NCBI RefSeq assembly: GCF_003610465.1
Contig: NZ_RAQI01000001.1
Coordinates: 806,001 to 870,000 of the forward strand
DNA length: 64,000 bases
Reading direction: 5' to 3'
Source: Xenorhabdus ehlersii
GTDB taxonomy: Bacteria; Pseudomonadota; Gammaproteobacteria; Enterobacterales; Enterobacteriaceae
Position 1 is the first letter of the stretch; each line of letters begins with the position of its first letter. A model generated the notes under the pieces. It searched no databases, was not told the origin of the DNA, and worked only from the letters and a program-made list of their open reading frames with translations. The position numbers and the translations under genes were made by a program. Positions 34,398 through 44,500 of the stretch are shown piece by piece.

Positions 34398-35362
34398 GTA
34401 TTCAACGTGTGACTTTTCCTGCGTTCATCACCCTAATAGCGGCATTTTCCCCGGTTACGCAGGCCTCAATCAATACCGCTCAGATTGTCGCCAGCAGTCT
34501 CTCGCCCGCCTGCATTCAATGGCGGGTCAGTGGCATCTGTTACTGGTTACTCTGTGGCTGGCACGGTTGTACCGTGAAAATATCGGTTAAGGTGACCCAT
34601 TATCTTCCCGAAGCGGTGGTGTCCACCTATCACGCCCCCGGTGGCAACCCGTGGTCAGACATGGCGCAAGTCAGCCGATTATCCGGCGGAGTGGAAAATA
34701 CGGTGACCGGGGCGTTATCTCATCTGAATGCCGGCGGGGGACATCACAATGTCCAGATTGCCGGGCAACGGCGTACCAGCCTGCGTTTTAAATATGCCGA
34801 TGCCATCGGACATCCTGCGACCAACCTGATAGGGGGGCACATTCCCGGGTATTCCTGCCGCAGTGCAGCCACCCCGTTGATGCCGTATTTTCTCAGCACG
34901 CTGGATACGATGGCGTGGCGCTCCGGTTTGCCGGAATCATTCTATCCGGAAGCCCTTATTCCCGGTCAGCGGGAGCTGGGCAGCCAGATGGCCGGGAATC
35001 TGTGGGGCAATATTTATCCACGCTCAGGGTTTGTCAATCAGACCGATGAGGACAAGGCTGCCGCCGTGGTGGCGCAGCGGGTGGCGGATATCATCACCCG
35101 AACCGGACAATCCCATGTTTATCAGACACTGAAAGGCACACCCACCGCCGGTTACTGGCCACCGGAGCCGGTGAAAGAAAATACCGGCACGAAAAATCAC
35201 CAATGGCAACGGTTATCACCGAAGCTAAGCCCGTCCTGCGCCGTGTTTCCTGATGGTGAACATTCGGCTGCAATTGATGGCAATCAAGCCTATGCCCTGT
35301 GGCAGCCTTACAGTTGCTGCCAGCGGCGGGGACAACGTTTTCTCAGCAGCACAGCTATCTGA
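34394..35362 (+). CDS. TraU-like ICE protein, TIGR03756 family, complete copy
   Basis: 322 residues from ATG 34394; an in-frame upstream start at 34241 would run through the collapsed gene. A signal peptide ends near TQA|SINTAQ. Cysteine-rich segments (RVSGICYWLLCGWHGCTVK, GYSCRSAATP, YSCCQRRGQR) suggest disulfides in the periplasm, as in TraU. The family works with TraH/TraW-type proteins in pilus assembly and mating-pair stabilisation. Its first 115 residues are duplicated in the truncated copy at 32693. Confidence 0.87.
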   Translation: MSIQRVTFPAFITLIAAFSPVTQASINTAQIVASSLSPACIQWRVSGICYWLLCGWHGCTVKISVKVTHYLPEAVVSTYHAPGGNPWSDMAQVSRLSGGVENTVTGALSHLNAGGGHHNVQIAGQRRTSLRFKYADAIGHPATNLIGGHIPGYSCRSAATPLMPYFLSTLDTMAWRSGLPESFYPEALIPGQRELGSQMAGNLWGNIYPRSGFVNQTDEDKAAAVVAQRVADIITRTGQSHVYQTLKGTPTAGYWPPEPVKENTGTKNHQWQRLSPKLSPSCAVFPDGEHSAAIDGNQAYALWQPYSCCQRRGQRFLSSTAI

Positions 35363-35376
35363 AAAAAGGATGAATA

Positions 35377-36813
35377 ATGACGAAGATAAACGCGTTATTA
35401 CTGATAATCAGTGGGCTGGCCATGACTTCTGTACAGTCCAACGCAGCCGGGCTGTCCCTCACATTACCGCAGGTGAACCGAAGTGCACTGGGTTATGGGG
35501 CAGAGGCCAGCGGTGCGGTATCCGATACGCTGTTCTATACCCTGGGGGGCGGTTCGGTGATTTCTGAACCCGCCAGTCGCAGTGGTTCAGCCACCCTTGG
35601 CGGGTTAGAACTGGGCTGGCGCTCGGATTTGATGTGCGGCAATTTTGACCTGAAAGCGACCGTCAGCAACCAGTTGAACGGTATCACGGCCGGGTTCAAG
35701 AACCTGATGAGTGATGTGATCCAGGGCGCGACCGGTGCCGTAGCCAGCCTGCCGGCGATGATTATCCAGCGGGCCAATCCGGGGCTGTATGACATGCTGA
35801 CTAACGGCGTTTTGCAGGCCAATGTAGCTTTCGACAAAGCCCAGTTCAATTGCCAGGCCATGGCCAATAAGATGATGGATTTTGCGCAGAACAATAAATG
35901 GACTCAATCGGCAGCCTTGCAGGAATACAAAAGTCTGGTCAATGGCGGGGATGGTGATGCGGTGCGCGCTAATAACGCCGGCAGCAAAGTGACCGGTGCC
36001 GGCGGACATCCATGGATTGGCGGGCAAAGGCAGGGGGGCAAGGGACAGCATGCCATTCGTCCGACACGCGATTTAGCCAGCGCCGGCTTTAATATGATGA
36101 ATCAGCTGCCGGTGCTGAGCCAGTCATCGGTCAGGACCCAAAATTGTGAGGGCAGTGCCTGTCGCAAATTCAGCACAGCGAGTGAAGCGGCAGAAGCAGT
36201 GGTCAGGGTACTGGGCGACCGGGCAATCCGCACCTGTGCTCACGCAGCAGACTGCATCAGCGGTGGTGAAAAACACCAGCCGGGTACGACGGTAGCAGGA
36301 ACGGGTTTTGCCCCGATGCTGGAAGCGCATACCAAAACCAATATGGAACAGTTGCTGAAACTGGTCAGCGGCACGGAAAAACCGACGATAGCCAATCTGG
36401 CGAAACTGAAAACCGGTAGTTTGACGGTCACTCAGGGGGTTATTCAGGCATTGCAGCGTGATCCGGATAAAGCTGCACTGACAGCACGTTTGGCGGGCGA
36501 ACTGGCGATGGCCGAAACCACAGAGACGGCATTGTTAATGCGGCGAATGCTGATTACCGGCATGTCTGAACCCAATGCGGCGGCACAATCGGAAGCCCTG
36601 GCGGAAGGCGAACGGCGGATTGAGGCACTGGACCGGGAAATCCATGCGTTAAGGAATGAAATGCAGCTGAAACGCGAACTGGCCCACAATGCCATTCTGA
36701 CCATTATTGAGCGCGACACCCAACGTATCAGAATGCATCCGCAAAAACAGGTGCCGGACAGCACCGATGTCCGTTTTTATCAACTGGAAGCGCCAAATCG
36801 TGAGCGCAGGTAA
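35377..36813 (+). CDS. TIGR03755-family ICE protein (TraH-like position)
   Basis: 478 residues with a signal peptide (LLIISGLAMTSVQSNA). The pattern WRSDLMCGNFDLKATVSNQLNG and TRDLASAGFNMMNQL are family-typical, and the C-terminal ~100 residues form a coiled coil (ERRIEALDREIHALRNEMQLKREL). It occupies the TraH place and is predicted to act in the periplasm in pilus assembly. The ribosome site is aaaaagga six bases before ATG. Confidence 0.82.
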   Translation: MTKINALLLIISGLAMTSVQSNAAGLSLTLPQVNRSALGYGAEASGAVSDTLFYTLGGGSVISEPASRSGSATLGGLELGWRSDLMCGNFDLKATVSNQLNGITAGFKNLMSDVIQGATGAVASLPAMIIQRANPGLYDMLTNGVLQANVAFDKAQFNCQAMANKMMDFAQNNKWTQSAALQEYKSLVNGGDGDAVRANNAGSKVTGAGGHPWIGGQRQGGKGQHAIRPTRDLASAGFNMMNQLPVLSQSSVRTQNCEGSACRKFSTASEAAEAVVRVLGDRAIRTCAHAADCISGGEKHQPGTTVAGTGFAPMLEAHTKTNMEQLLKLVSGTEKPTIANLAKLKTGSLTVTQGVIQALQRDPDKAALTARLAGELAMAETTETALLMRRMLITGMSEPNAAAQSEALAEGERRIEALDREIHALRNEMQLKRELAHNAILTIIERDTQRIRMHPQKQVPDSTDVRFYQLEAPNRERR

Positions 36814-36818
36814 GACCG

Positions 36819-37157
36819 ATGATGGCAAAGACGATTTCAGTATTCAGAAAAGGAGTTGCGTTATCACTCATCATCGCTTTAGTTATGATTATCACTGTGG
36901 CGACAGGCTGGGTCGGGCTGCACCAGGCGGAAAAACTCACCGAGATGCATCATTGGGTGACTGAAACCGGGGGATTCTGGTTAGTCTGGCGGTTAGGCCT
37001 GTATGCCGTACTGGGCTGGGGTAGCTGGAAAATCGGGCAAAAGACAACACATCAGCCGGCACACCGTGCAGTGTTAATACGGATGAGGGTGTCCAGCCTG
37101 CTGTTTATTCTGCTGGGTGAATATGCCCTGTCAGGGAATATTGGGGGGATGCTATGA
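36819..37157 (+). CDS. Small membrane protein preceding TraG
   Basis: 112 residues (two adjacent ATG codons at 36819/36822). Hydrophobic segments at about 12-32, 52-70 and 90-105. A small membrane protein precedes TraG in PFGI-type ICEs. It overlaps TraG by 4 bp (ATGA), so synthesis is coupled. No named function. Confidence 0.68.
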   Translation: MMAKTISVFRKGVALSLIIALVMIITVATGWVGLHQAEKLTEMHHWVTETGGFWLVWRLGLYAVLGWGSWKIGQKTTHQPAHRAVLIRMRVSSLLFILLGEYALSGNIGGML

Positions 37158-38668
37158 TCACCAACAGCTATCTGGAATACTTTCTGACCCTGCTTGGCTG
37201 GGTGGTCAATAACGGGTTATGGCAAATACTGATTGCCACCGGGCTGTTTACCCTGCCTTTAGTGATAAAGGTCATCGCGGTCTGGCTGAAAGTGCGGGAG
37301 AATGGTGAAGAGGACGGTCACGGCGGATTACAGTCGCTTGCCCGTCTCGAAAATACGTTGTATGGTGCCTTTTTCGTCATGGTGGTGTGTTGTGTGCCAC
37401 TGATCAATGTCAGCCTCAGTACCCTCCAGTACGATCAGTCCCGCGCCGAAAGTTGCGGTACCTGGACACCGCAAGCGCCGGATAAAAGTGGTTATGCGCC
37501 GGTGATCTCCAGCCTGAACAATCAGACGGCGGCGGTGCCCCTCTGGTGGGCCGTGGTGCATCGGTTGTCAAAGGGATTAACGCAAGCGGCGGTCGCTTCC
37601 ATTCCCTGCCGGCCGGATTTAAGGCAGCTGCGTTTTGAGGTACAGCACACCCGTATCCATAGCCCGGCACTGGCGACGGAATTGCAGGATTTCACTAATG
37701 ACTGTTATGCCTTAGCGTTGTATCAGTGGAAACAACGGGATCAGGGGCAAACCACCGATCCGACCACCCTGCATGATATTGACTGGCTGGGCAGTCGCAC
37801 CTTCTTATCCGGCGATTACCGGACGCTGCAATCCCGAATGCCCAGGGTACTATTTCCGTGGAATGAAAGCCGGGACACTGGCCGGCCCAATACCGGGCAG
37901 GGCGGTTATCCCACCTGTCAGGCCTGGTGGTCAACCCCTGAAACCGGACTGAAGGCCAGGGTATTGACCGAGGCTGATCCGGGATTGTGGTTGCGTCTGT
38001 CGGCAGCCCTCAAAATGCTGGGCAAAGAAACCCGAGAATATCAAGAAGCGGTGATCCGCCGTTTAGTCAGTCCGGTTAACTTGACAATGTCTCAGGACGG
38101 CTATGTGTATGCGGGGTATGGCGGCAATGCCGATTTTACGGTCTGGGACAGATCAAATCGAGTGGGGTCTTCTGCGGGAACTCTGCTGGGGGGATTCCTC
38201 AGCATGACGGCGTTTGATGCGGTGCGTCAGGCTTTGCCGATGATACAGGCGGTGATCCTGATGGCGTTGTATATCCTGATCCCGTTGATCCTGCTGTTTG
38301 CCGCCTATGAATTTAAGACGGTACTCACACTGACGTTCGCCCTGTTTGCGTTGAATTTTCTGACTTTCTGGTGGGAGACTGCCCGTTGGTTAGACAGCTA
38401 TTTACTGGACGCCTTGTATGGCTCAGACACCCACAGCCTGTTGAATCTGGCGGGATTTCAGAACACCTCGGATGATTTGATTATGGGGCTGGTGATGGGC
38501 GCACTGTTTATTGTGCTGCCAATGGTCTGGCTGGGCGCACTGGCCTGGGCAGGGGTGCGGATGGGCGATATGGCGGGCATGATGAGTCAGGGCGTGGGGC
38601 AAGTGAAACAGTCGGCCGGCCTGTTCGGGCAAATGGTGATGCAGAAGGTATTATCCCGAGGAAAGTAG
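37154..38668 (+). CDS. traG: TraG-like mating-pair protein (N-terminal TraG family)
   Basis: 504 residues. Opening membrane segments (LLGWVVNNGLWQILIATGLFTLPLVIKVIAVWL and FFVMVVCCVPLINVSL) are followed by a periplasmic domain. A second hydrophobic group near 355-485 (ALPMIQAVILMALYILIPLILLF) completes the protein. This matches the N-terminal domain of F TraG as found in ICEs, without the long C-terminal tail. It stabilises mating pairs or helps pilus assembly in the inner membrane. It is the last gene of the transfer region in this window. Confidence 0.85.
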   Translation: MITNSYLEYFLTLLGWVVNNGLWQILIATGLFTLPLVIKVIAVWLKVRENGEEDGHGGLQSLARLENTLYGAFFVMVVCCVPLINVSLSTLQYDQSRAESCGTWTPQAPDKSGYAPVISSLNNQTAAVPLWWAVVHRLSKGLTQAAVASIPCRPDLRQLRFEVQHTRIHSPALATELQDFTNDCYALALYQWKQRDQGQTTDPTTLHDIDWLGSRTFLSGDYRTLQSRMPRVLFPWNESRDTGRPNTGQGGYPTCQAWWSTPETGLKARVLTEADPGLWLRLSAALKMLGKETREYQEAVIRRLVSPVNLTMSQDGYVYAGYGGNADFTVWDRSNRVGSSAGTLLGGFLSMTAFDAVRQALPMIQAVILMALYILIPLILLFAAYEFKTVLTLTFALFALNFLTFWWETARWLDSYLLDALYGSDTHSLLNLAGFQNTSDDLIMGLVMGALFIVLPMVWLGALAWAGVRMGDMAGMMSQGVGQVKQSAGLFGQMVMQKVLSRGK

Positions 38669-39305
38669 TCAAATTAGGTGCTTAAGACTTAAGGAATAGA
38701 ACGTTATTCCCTAAGTTGAGTTTGAATTTGATATTTTCCTTTTTTTAATCTATTGACCGTTGTTTCGATAATTAAAATAAGTCATATTGTTGCGTTAATG
38801 TTTTAATTCATGTTCTTCTCAGTTTAAGTTTTGTTTTTACATCAGTAACACAATACTTGTGAGATATATCACAAAAAAATAAATTATTGAATGCCATTTC
38901 AGTCAGTATCTATTATATATAAATAGCTATAATTTCATGTTTATATCGATACCCTTTTCAGGGTAATAGACGATATTTAATCATAATAGAAGCCTCAGGG
39001 GTCGCAACCGTTGAGGCTTCGCTACTATTATCATGGCAATAAAGAGTGCGTAAACACAGTGAGTAAAAATTTTCATCTGGTTCGATGTCTTATTTAAATA
39101 ATCCTGTAAAATGGCGGTTCATGTATACACCCTGTGTATTTCGTGGAATATGAACTTTTATGATTTTTAATTTTTCGCAATGAGGAAAATCGATTTGGCT
39201 GACTTAACTTAAATGTTAAGGTTAGTTTTTTCGTTATTGAATTAATAATGAACAGAGTTAAATTAGAACGCATTGAATGTGCTACAAAATGGATGAAAAG
39301 AAGTG
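38669..39305. other. AT-rich intergenic region with a strong hairpin
   Basis: No gene seen. A 9-bp perfect stem (gaagcctca / tgaggcttc) with a 14-nt loop lies at 38989-39020, and a smaller hairpin (accct-tttc-agggt) at 38951. Either may end transcription from the traG operon, but neither has a good T run. The base use resembles the 10.9-11.8 kb junction and suggests another cargo boundary. Confidence 0.45.
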
Positions 39306-39728
39306 ATGAACGATACCAATGAAAAGGGTAAGAACAGGAAGAATAAAAAACCCGCTGACTATTTTATTCCTTATAAAACGACATATGATTTACGCTTAAG
39401 TAAAAAGGAGCCTAATTTAATCAACATACTGATACAGATTCAAGGCTATGAATATGGCTTTTTTACCGTGTTAGGTGTCCGCCCTTTGTCTCAACGGAGT
39501 GACGGAAAAAGTAATGCCATTTATGTCGTCAGGTGTCGGTGTGGTAAATATGCTGTCAGGACATTAAAAGCCATTAAAAACCCGAATAATGTTAATGATA
39601 TGTGTGTGCATTGCCAGCATTTATTTAGTCAAAGGCGTAAAGCAATTTTTCGTACGACAGGAAATGATGTGGATTTATCGGAGTTAACCGGAATTAAATG
39701 TAAAACTCCTTTGGAAATTAAAGAATAA
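39306..39728 (+). CDS. Unknown zinc-ribbon protein
   Basis: 140 residues from ATG 39306 (a GTG precedes it). The middle (YGFFTVLGVRPLSQ...YVVRCRCGKYAVRTLKAI...CVHCQHLF) has two cysteine pairs in the layout of small phage zinc-ribbon proteins, where a FGRLTV-like strand precedes C-x-CG and a later C-x-x-C. It is basic overall, which suits nucleic acid binding. No partner genes nearby; function unknown. Confidence 0.6.
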   Translation: MNDTNEKGKNRKNKKPADYFIPYKTTYDLRLSKKEPNLINILIQIQGYEYGFFTVLGVRPLSQRSDGKSNAIYVVRCRCGKYAVRTLKAIKNPNNVNDMCVHCQHLFSQRRKAIFRTTGNDVDLSELTGIKCKTPLEIKE

Positions 39729-39879
39729 GAAAATGGTTTTGCACTTAGGAATAAAACTATCAGAATACACTTTATTCTGCTCAGGATGTGGGGGTTGATT
39801 GGAAATTATCAGGTAGGGTAATGGTAATAAAGCGGGAAGACTTCTGTGATCCTCTGGCTTTTGCATGATGACATGCCTC

Positions 39880-39983
39880 TATACTCAACAAACTTGAAGA
39901 TGCATTATTAAGAATTCATATAATGCTGATTTTTTAGAATAAAAAATCATAACAAGCCTTCATCTTGAAGTTAAATTGGTATA
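39880..39983. repeat. MITE-like element with IS630-type ends
   Basis: The segment starts tatactcaacaaacttgaag and ends ttgaagttaaattggtata. The left end matches the right-end inverted repeat of the neighbouring IS630 at about 20 of 24 positions, the right end at about 21 of 23. The ~55-bp centre has no coding capacity. It abuts the left end of the full IS at a shared TATA. Best read as a non-autonomous deletion derivative moved by the same transposase. Confidence 0.55.
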
Positions 39984-41088
39984 TACCAATCGCCATTGAA
40001 GATGCTTGATTTCTTATCCAAATCAGATCATGCATGCAACCATGAAAATTCATCTGACACCAGAACAAAAACACGCCCTTGAATTGATGCATGATACTAC
40101 TCGCGACAGTCGAGTCTGTGATCGCATTAAGGCGGTGCTTTTGGCCTCAGAAGGTTGGACTGCTCAGATGATTGCACAGGCCTTGCGTATTCATGAAAGT
40201 ACGGTCAGCCGTCACCTGAAAGATTTTATCGCGCAGGAAAAGCTCACCCCAGAAAATGGCGGCTCTGAAAGCCATCTCTCTGCCGAACAAACCGCCGACC
40301 TGATTGATTATTTGACCGCCAATTTGATGCATACCACAACCCAAATTGTGGCCTATGTCCAAGCCCGTTGGCAGGTTTCTTTCAGCGTGGGCGGAATGAC
40401 AAAATGGCTTCACCGCCAAGGTTTCAGCTATAAAAAACCCAAGGGTGTTCCTCATAAATTCGATGCGCACAAACAGCAACAATTTATTGATGACTACAAG
40501 GCGCTGAAAGAGGAAGCGGGGCAGAATGAACCGATCCTATTTATTGATGCGGTGCATCCTTCACAGTCCACAAAGCTCAGCTATGGCTGGATGAAAGCAG
40601 GAAAAAATCAGGTAAAAGGGATCGAAACCACCGGCAGTCGTACCCGTCTCAATATTCTGGGCGCCCTGAATTTACAACGGATTGAAGACACCGTGATCCG
40701 TGAATATCCGCGCATCAATGCCGAAAATATCGCCTATTTCTTCGGTGCGCTCCGAGAAACTTACCCGCTTTCGCAAAAAATCCACATCATTTTGGATGGA
40801 GCGGGTTACCATCGAGCCGAGTTGGTGAAAGATATTGCGTATGTCCTGAATATTGAATTGCATTACCTCCCGCCTTACAGCCCAAACCTCAATCCGATAG
40901 AGCGATTGTGGAAGTATATGAATGAGCAAGTGCGTAACAATATCTATTTTCCGGATGCGAAGACCTTCCGTGAAACTCTTCGTCACTTTTTTCATGTCAC
41001 TTTGCCAGAAAAAGCGAAAGAGCTCACGACTCGACTGACTGATAATTTTCAGATTTTAAAACCTGCATCTTCAAGTTAGATTGGTATA
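39982..41088 (+). mobile_element. IS630-family insertion sequence
   Basis: About 1.1 kb with imperfect terminal repeats: tataccaatcgccattgaag on the left and the complement of tataccaatctaacttgaag on the right, 20 of 24 matching over the full repeats. Both ends carry TA, the usual IS630 target. One intact transposase gene fills it. Confidence 0.8.
40030..41079 (+). CDS. IS630-family transposase
   Basis: About 349 residues from ATG 40030 (alternatives: TTG 40006, ATG 40042). An N-terminal helix-turn-helix (AQMIAQALRIHESTVSRHLKDF) precedes the DDE domain: LFIDAVHPSQ, HIILDGAGYHRAELV and NLNPIERLWKYM provide the D, D and E. The last codons run into the right inverted repeat. The frame is intact. 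Confidence 0.88.
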   Translation: MHATMKIHLTPEQKHALELMHDTTRDSRVCDRIKAVLLASEGWTAQMIAQALRIHESTVSRHLKDFIAQEKLTPENGGSESHLSAEQTADLIDYLTANLMHTTTQIVAYVQARWQVSFSVGGMTKWLHRQGFSYKKPKGVPHKFDAHKQQQFIDDYKALKEEAGQNEPILFIDAVHPSQSTKLSYGWMKAGKNQVKGIETTGSRTRLNILGALNLQRIEDTVIREYPRINAENIAYFFGALRETYPLSQKIHIILDGAGYHRAELVKDIAYVLNIELHYLPPYSPNLNPIERLWKYMNEQVRNNIYFPDAKTFRETLRHFFHVTLPEKAKELTTRLTDNFQILKPASSS

Positions 41089-41141
41089 AACTACTCAGCC
41101 AAGATAAATTTAATCCATTATCTTGGCTGATTTCTAGATAT

Positions 41142-41522
41142 TTATACTCCTAAATTATAAATATTATCGGCTTCCTTATCCCCATCTTCCTCCATATCGA
41201 CGCTACCTAAAGCCCCCAAATCTAGACTATAAATAACATCACTTTCCTTACCTTTTTCTACATAAATAAAATAACCAAGATCACCATCTTGACCAATTAA
41301 AAAATAATTCCTCTCAACATCCTGAATAGTATATGTTTTATTCCTTTCAATGACATAATCGAAATTATAAATATAGATATTCTCTTGTTCTTTCCCCGTT
41401 ATCTCAATATAAGGCTTATCTTGAATTTTCTCGGACAAAAATTTCCTATAGTAATGGGGTAATTTAATATCCATTTCTTTTTCAATAAAATCTAATCTTT
41501 CTAAAAAATCTTCTTTATTCAT
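41142..41522 (-). CDS. SMI1/KNR4 (SUKH) family immunity protein
   Basis: 126 residues with the SUKH layout: an N-terminal helix pair (FIEKEMDIKLPHYYRKFL), then strands including NYFLIGQDGDLGYFIYVEKGKESDVIYSLDLG. SUKH proteins neutralise nuclease toxins of polymorphic systems. It starts 21 bp after the Rhs gene ends on the same strand, with agaggaaa upstream. It is therefore the likely antidote to the Rhs C-terminal nuclease. Confidence 0.85.
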   Translation of the reverse strand: MNKEDFLERLDFIEKEMDIKLPHYYRKFLSEKIQDKPYIEITGKEQENIYIYNFDYVIERNKTYTIQDVERNYFLIGQDGDLGYFIYVEKGKESDVIYSLDLGALGSVDMEEDGDKEADNIYNLGV

Positions 41523-41543
41523 AAAAATTTCCTCTTGATAAAC

Positions 41544-44500
41544 CTAAATATCAAAGAATGGATTGTTTTTATTAGCCCCCCTAAGCCCATCAAAATACTT
41601 ATAAGCATCACCAAGGGATTTCCTTGCTTGAGCTTTAGGTACGCCAGCATCAATCATCTCTCTATAACTTATATTGAATTCTTCTTTTAACGTTTTGTCC
41701 CATCCACCAGATTCTGCTCGTCTTGTTCTTTGTGCCGCACTGATTTGAGCATGTGGCATTCCCGAAGATGAATGTAATAATGTGGCTGGCGCTGAATTCC
41801 TTTTATAATCTTTGATGCGTTTCTTAGCCCAATGATCTTGTATTGGATGGTGACTCTGTACAAGATTATCAGCTTTAGTATTACTGTGGCCTGGTGCTCT
41901 ATTTACGCCCGGAGACAAATTGCCATGTAAGTCTACATCTCCAGCTTTATATCCATTAGGGTTGTTACATGCTAATCCTAATGGATCTATCCAGCCAGTT
42001 GGATTTTGCACATATGCATACAAGTTTTCCCCACCCATCAGTCCAATTGGATCTGGCGTCAAATACTGCCCCGCCACCGGCGAAAAATATCTATGCCGAT
42101 TGTAGACCAGCCCACTCTCGTCGTCCAACCACTGGCCGGCAAATTTTAACCCCGGATTGAATTCAGGATTCTCTCCCAACATGCCCAGACGCAGCCCATA
42201 CAGGCTTTGCGGCGGCTGGCGCCAAACCCGATGCCCCGCTTCATCAAACAACGCCAGCGGTTCGCCGGTCGGTGCACACACCGCATATTGTGTCTGCATT
42301 TTTCCGGCCAGTAATTCACGGCGGTTTTCCGGGTTCGGGGTAAAAAACTGGATCTGCTGCGCCAGCAACTGCCAGCCGTCAAACACCAGATGGCGGATAC
42401 AGTGCAACCGGTTGTGCCAGTACTCATGGATTTCCGCCGGCACATCCCCATCCCACAGGTACGTCGTGCGCTCACCTGACTGTTCACACACTTTCTCGGT
42501 GCGCCGCCCGAAGGCATCGTAGCGATAGGCCCACTGCTGCCCGCCCGGCGTTTGTACCCCGATAAGCTGGTTCTGGCTGTTCCAGCGGAACCTGGTCAAC
42601 TGAGCACGGTGGCCTTCCTGCCAGAGCTGCATGGCGGTCATGCGGCCGGCTTCATCATATTCAAACAGATGCTGGCCGAGCTGCCGTAACCGGTGGCCTT
42701 TCTGGTAAAGACGTTCACCGCTAATGTCATGCAAACCGTCAAACCGGCGGGCAGGATAACCGGCGGCATCGTATTGATAATGCTCTCGCAACCGTTCGCC
42801 ATCACTGACTGAGGTCACCTGCCCGTTGCCGTTCACCACATAGCGCAACCACTGCCGCTCATCATTCGCGGCCACCAGATTCAGTGCCGCATCATAGCGA
42901 TATTCCCGGTCGATGCCAGCCAGGGTGGGCTGGGGAATATCCGCCACTTCATGGGCGTCAAAAAACTCGGTATTGCGCCCGGCACGCTGTGCCGTCAGTT
43001 GCCTCATCAGGGTATGCGCCTGACGCAGGATAAACCCTTTATCCGACTGGCGATGCCACTCGTGCCCGTCTTCATCCCGTTCAAAACGGAGAACATGTTC
43101 ACCATTCAGGCTGAACTGTTTCAGTTCCCCGACATGGTTAGCTTCAACTTTGGCCTGCCAGTGCAACCCCGCGACCGGATGATAGGTGCTTTCGACGCTC
43201 GCACTGTCCGGGTAATCACGCTGGATTTCGCCATGCGCCTGCGTTTCTTTCACGATGCGATCTTTCTCATCGTACTCAAACGTCAGCGGTTCGCTGTCAG
43301 GCGCCGTCACGACAAGCAAACGCCCCAGAATATCGTAACCATAAGTGGTTGTCCCTTCCGGCGTATGCATCGCGGTCATGCGGCTGGCTGCATCGTACTC
43401 AAAGCGCGTGATGTGGCCCAACGCATCCCGTTTTTCCATGCAGTTACCGTTGCCATCGTACGCATAGTGCCACTGCGTGCCAGCATAGTCGGTTTCGGTG
43501 ATCACCCGCCCGTCGGCATCCAGCGTATAGCGGTAACTTTCACCCTGCGGGTTAATGACTTCAACGAGTTGCAGGCTGTCAGGGTCATAACGATACTGCC
43601 AGCGATGGCCTTCGCCATCGACGCGCGCCACCGGTAAGTCAAACGGGCCGTATTCGATATGCCATTGCACACCACGCGCATCTGTCCATTCGGTCAGGTT
43701 GCCATGCCGGTCATGGCGAAAACGCTCTGTGCTGTTGTTCGGCCGATCGCTTAGCGCCACCCGGTGATGGCGATCGTATTCCCACAGCCATAATGCCCCG
43801 CCCCCCGAAGCCAGTCGCTGCAACCGATCATGGCTGTCGTAGCCCAGCCGCAGGCTGCGGTTTTCTTCATCAAACAGTCGGGTCAGCCGTTTCTGTGGGT
43901 CATATTCCCACGACCGCTTGTATCCCTCCGTGTCCTCTGCCGCAATCACCAGCCCGAATTCATTGCGCGTCAGCGTGGTTTTGTGGCCATCCGGTGCAAT
44001 AAAGCATGCCGTATTGCCATTATCGTCATATTGCTGCCACCAGACCCGTCCCAGCGGATCGGTCATGCTGATAAGCCGGTCTGAATCATCGTAGTGATAC
44101 TGCCATGCCGCACCGGTGGCATCAGTGAATTGGGTGACCAGTCCGGTATCCGCCAGATAATCTAGCGTCAGGGTTTGCCCTTCCGGTAAAATCTGGTGGC
44201 GCAGGTTGCCCCATTCATCATAGTCATAACGCGTGACATGACCGCACGGGGTTTCGACCTGGGTTACCTGCTGCTGGTCATTGTAATGCCAGGTGGTGGT
44301 ATGGCCTTGCGGTGTGGTGGAACGGGTGATACCCGACTCATAAGTCAGTTGCACCGGGTAGAACCCGTCACTGCCGACACTGTGGATACAACGTCCCTGT
44401 GCATCATAGGTATAATCAACCGCAGTCTGGTCGCCATCCGACCAGCGGCTAATCAATCCCTGTTCGTTATAGTCATAGAACAGGTGAAATTGCTGGGTAC

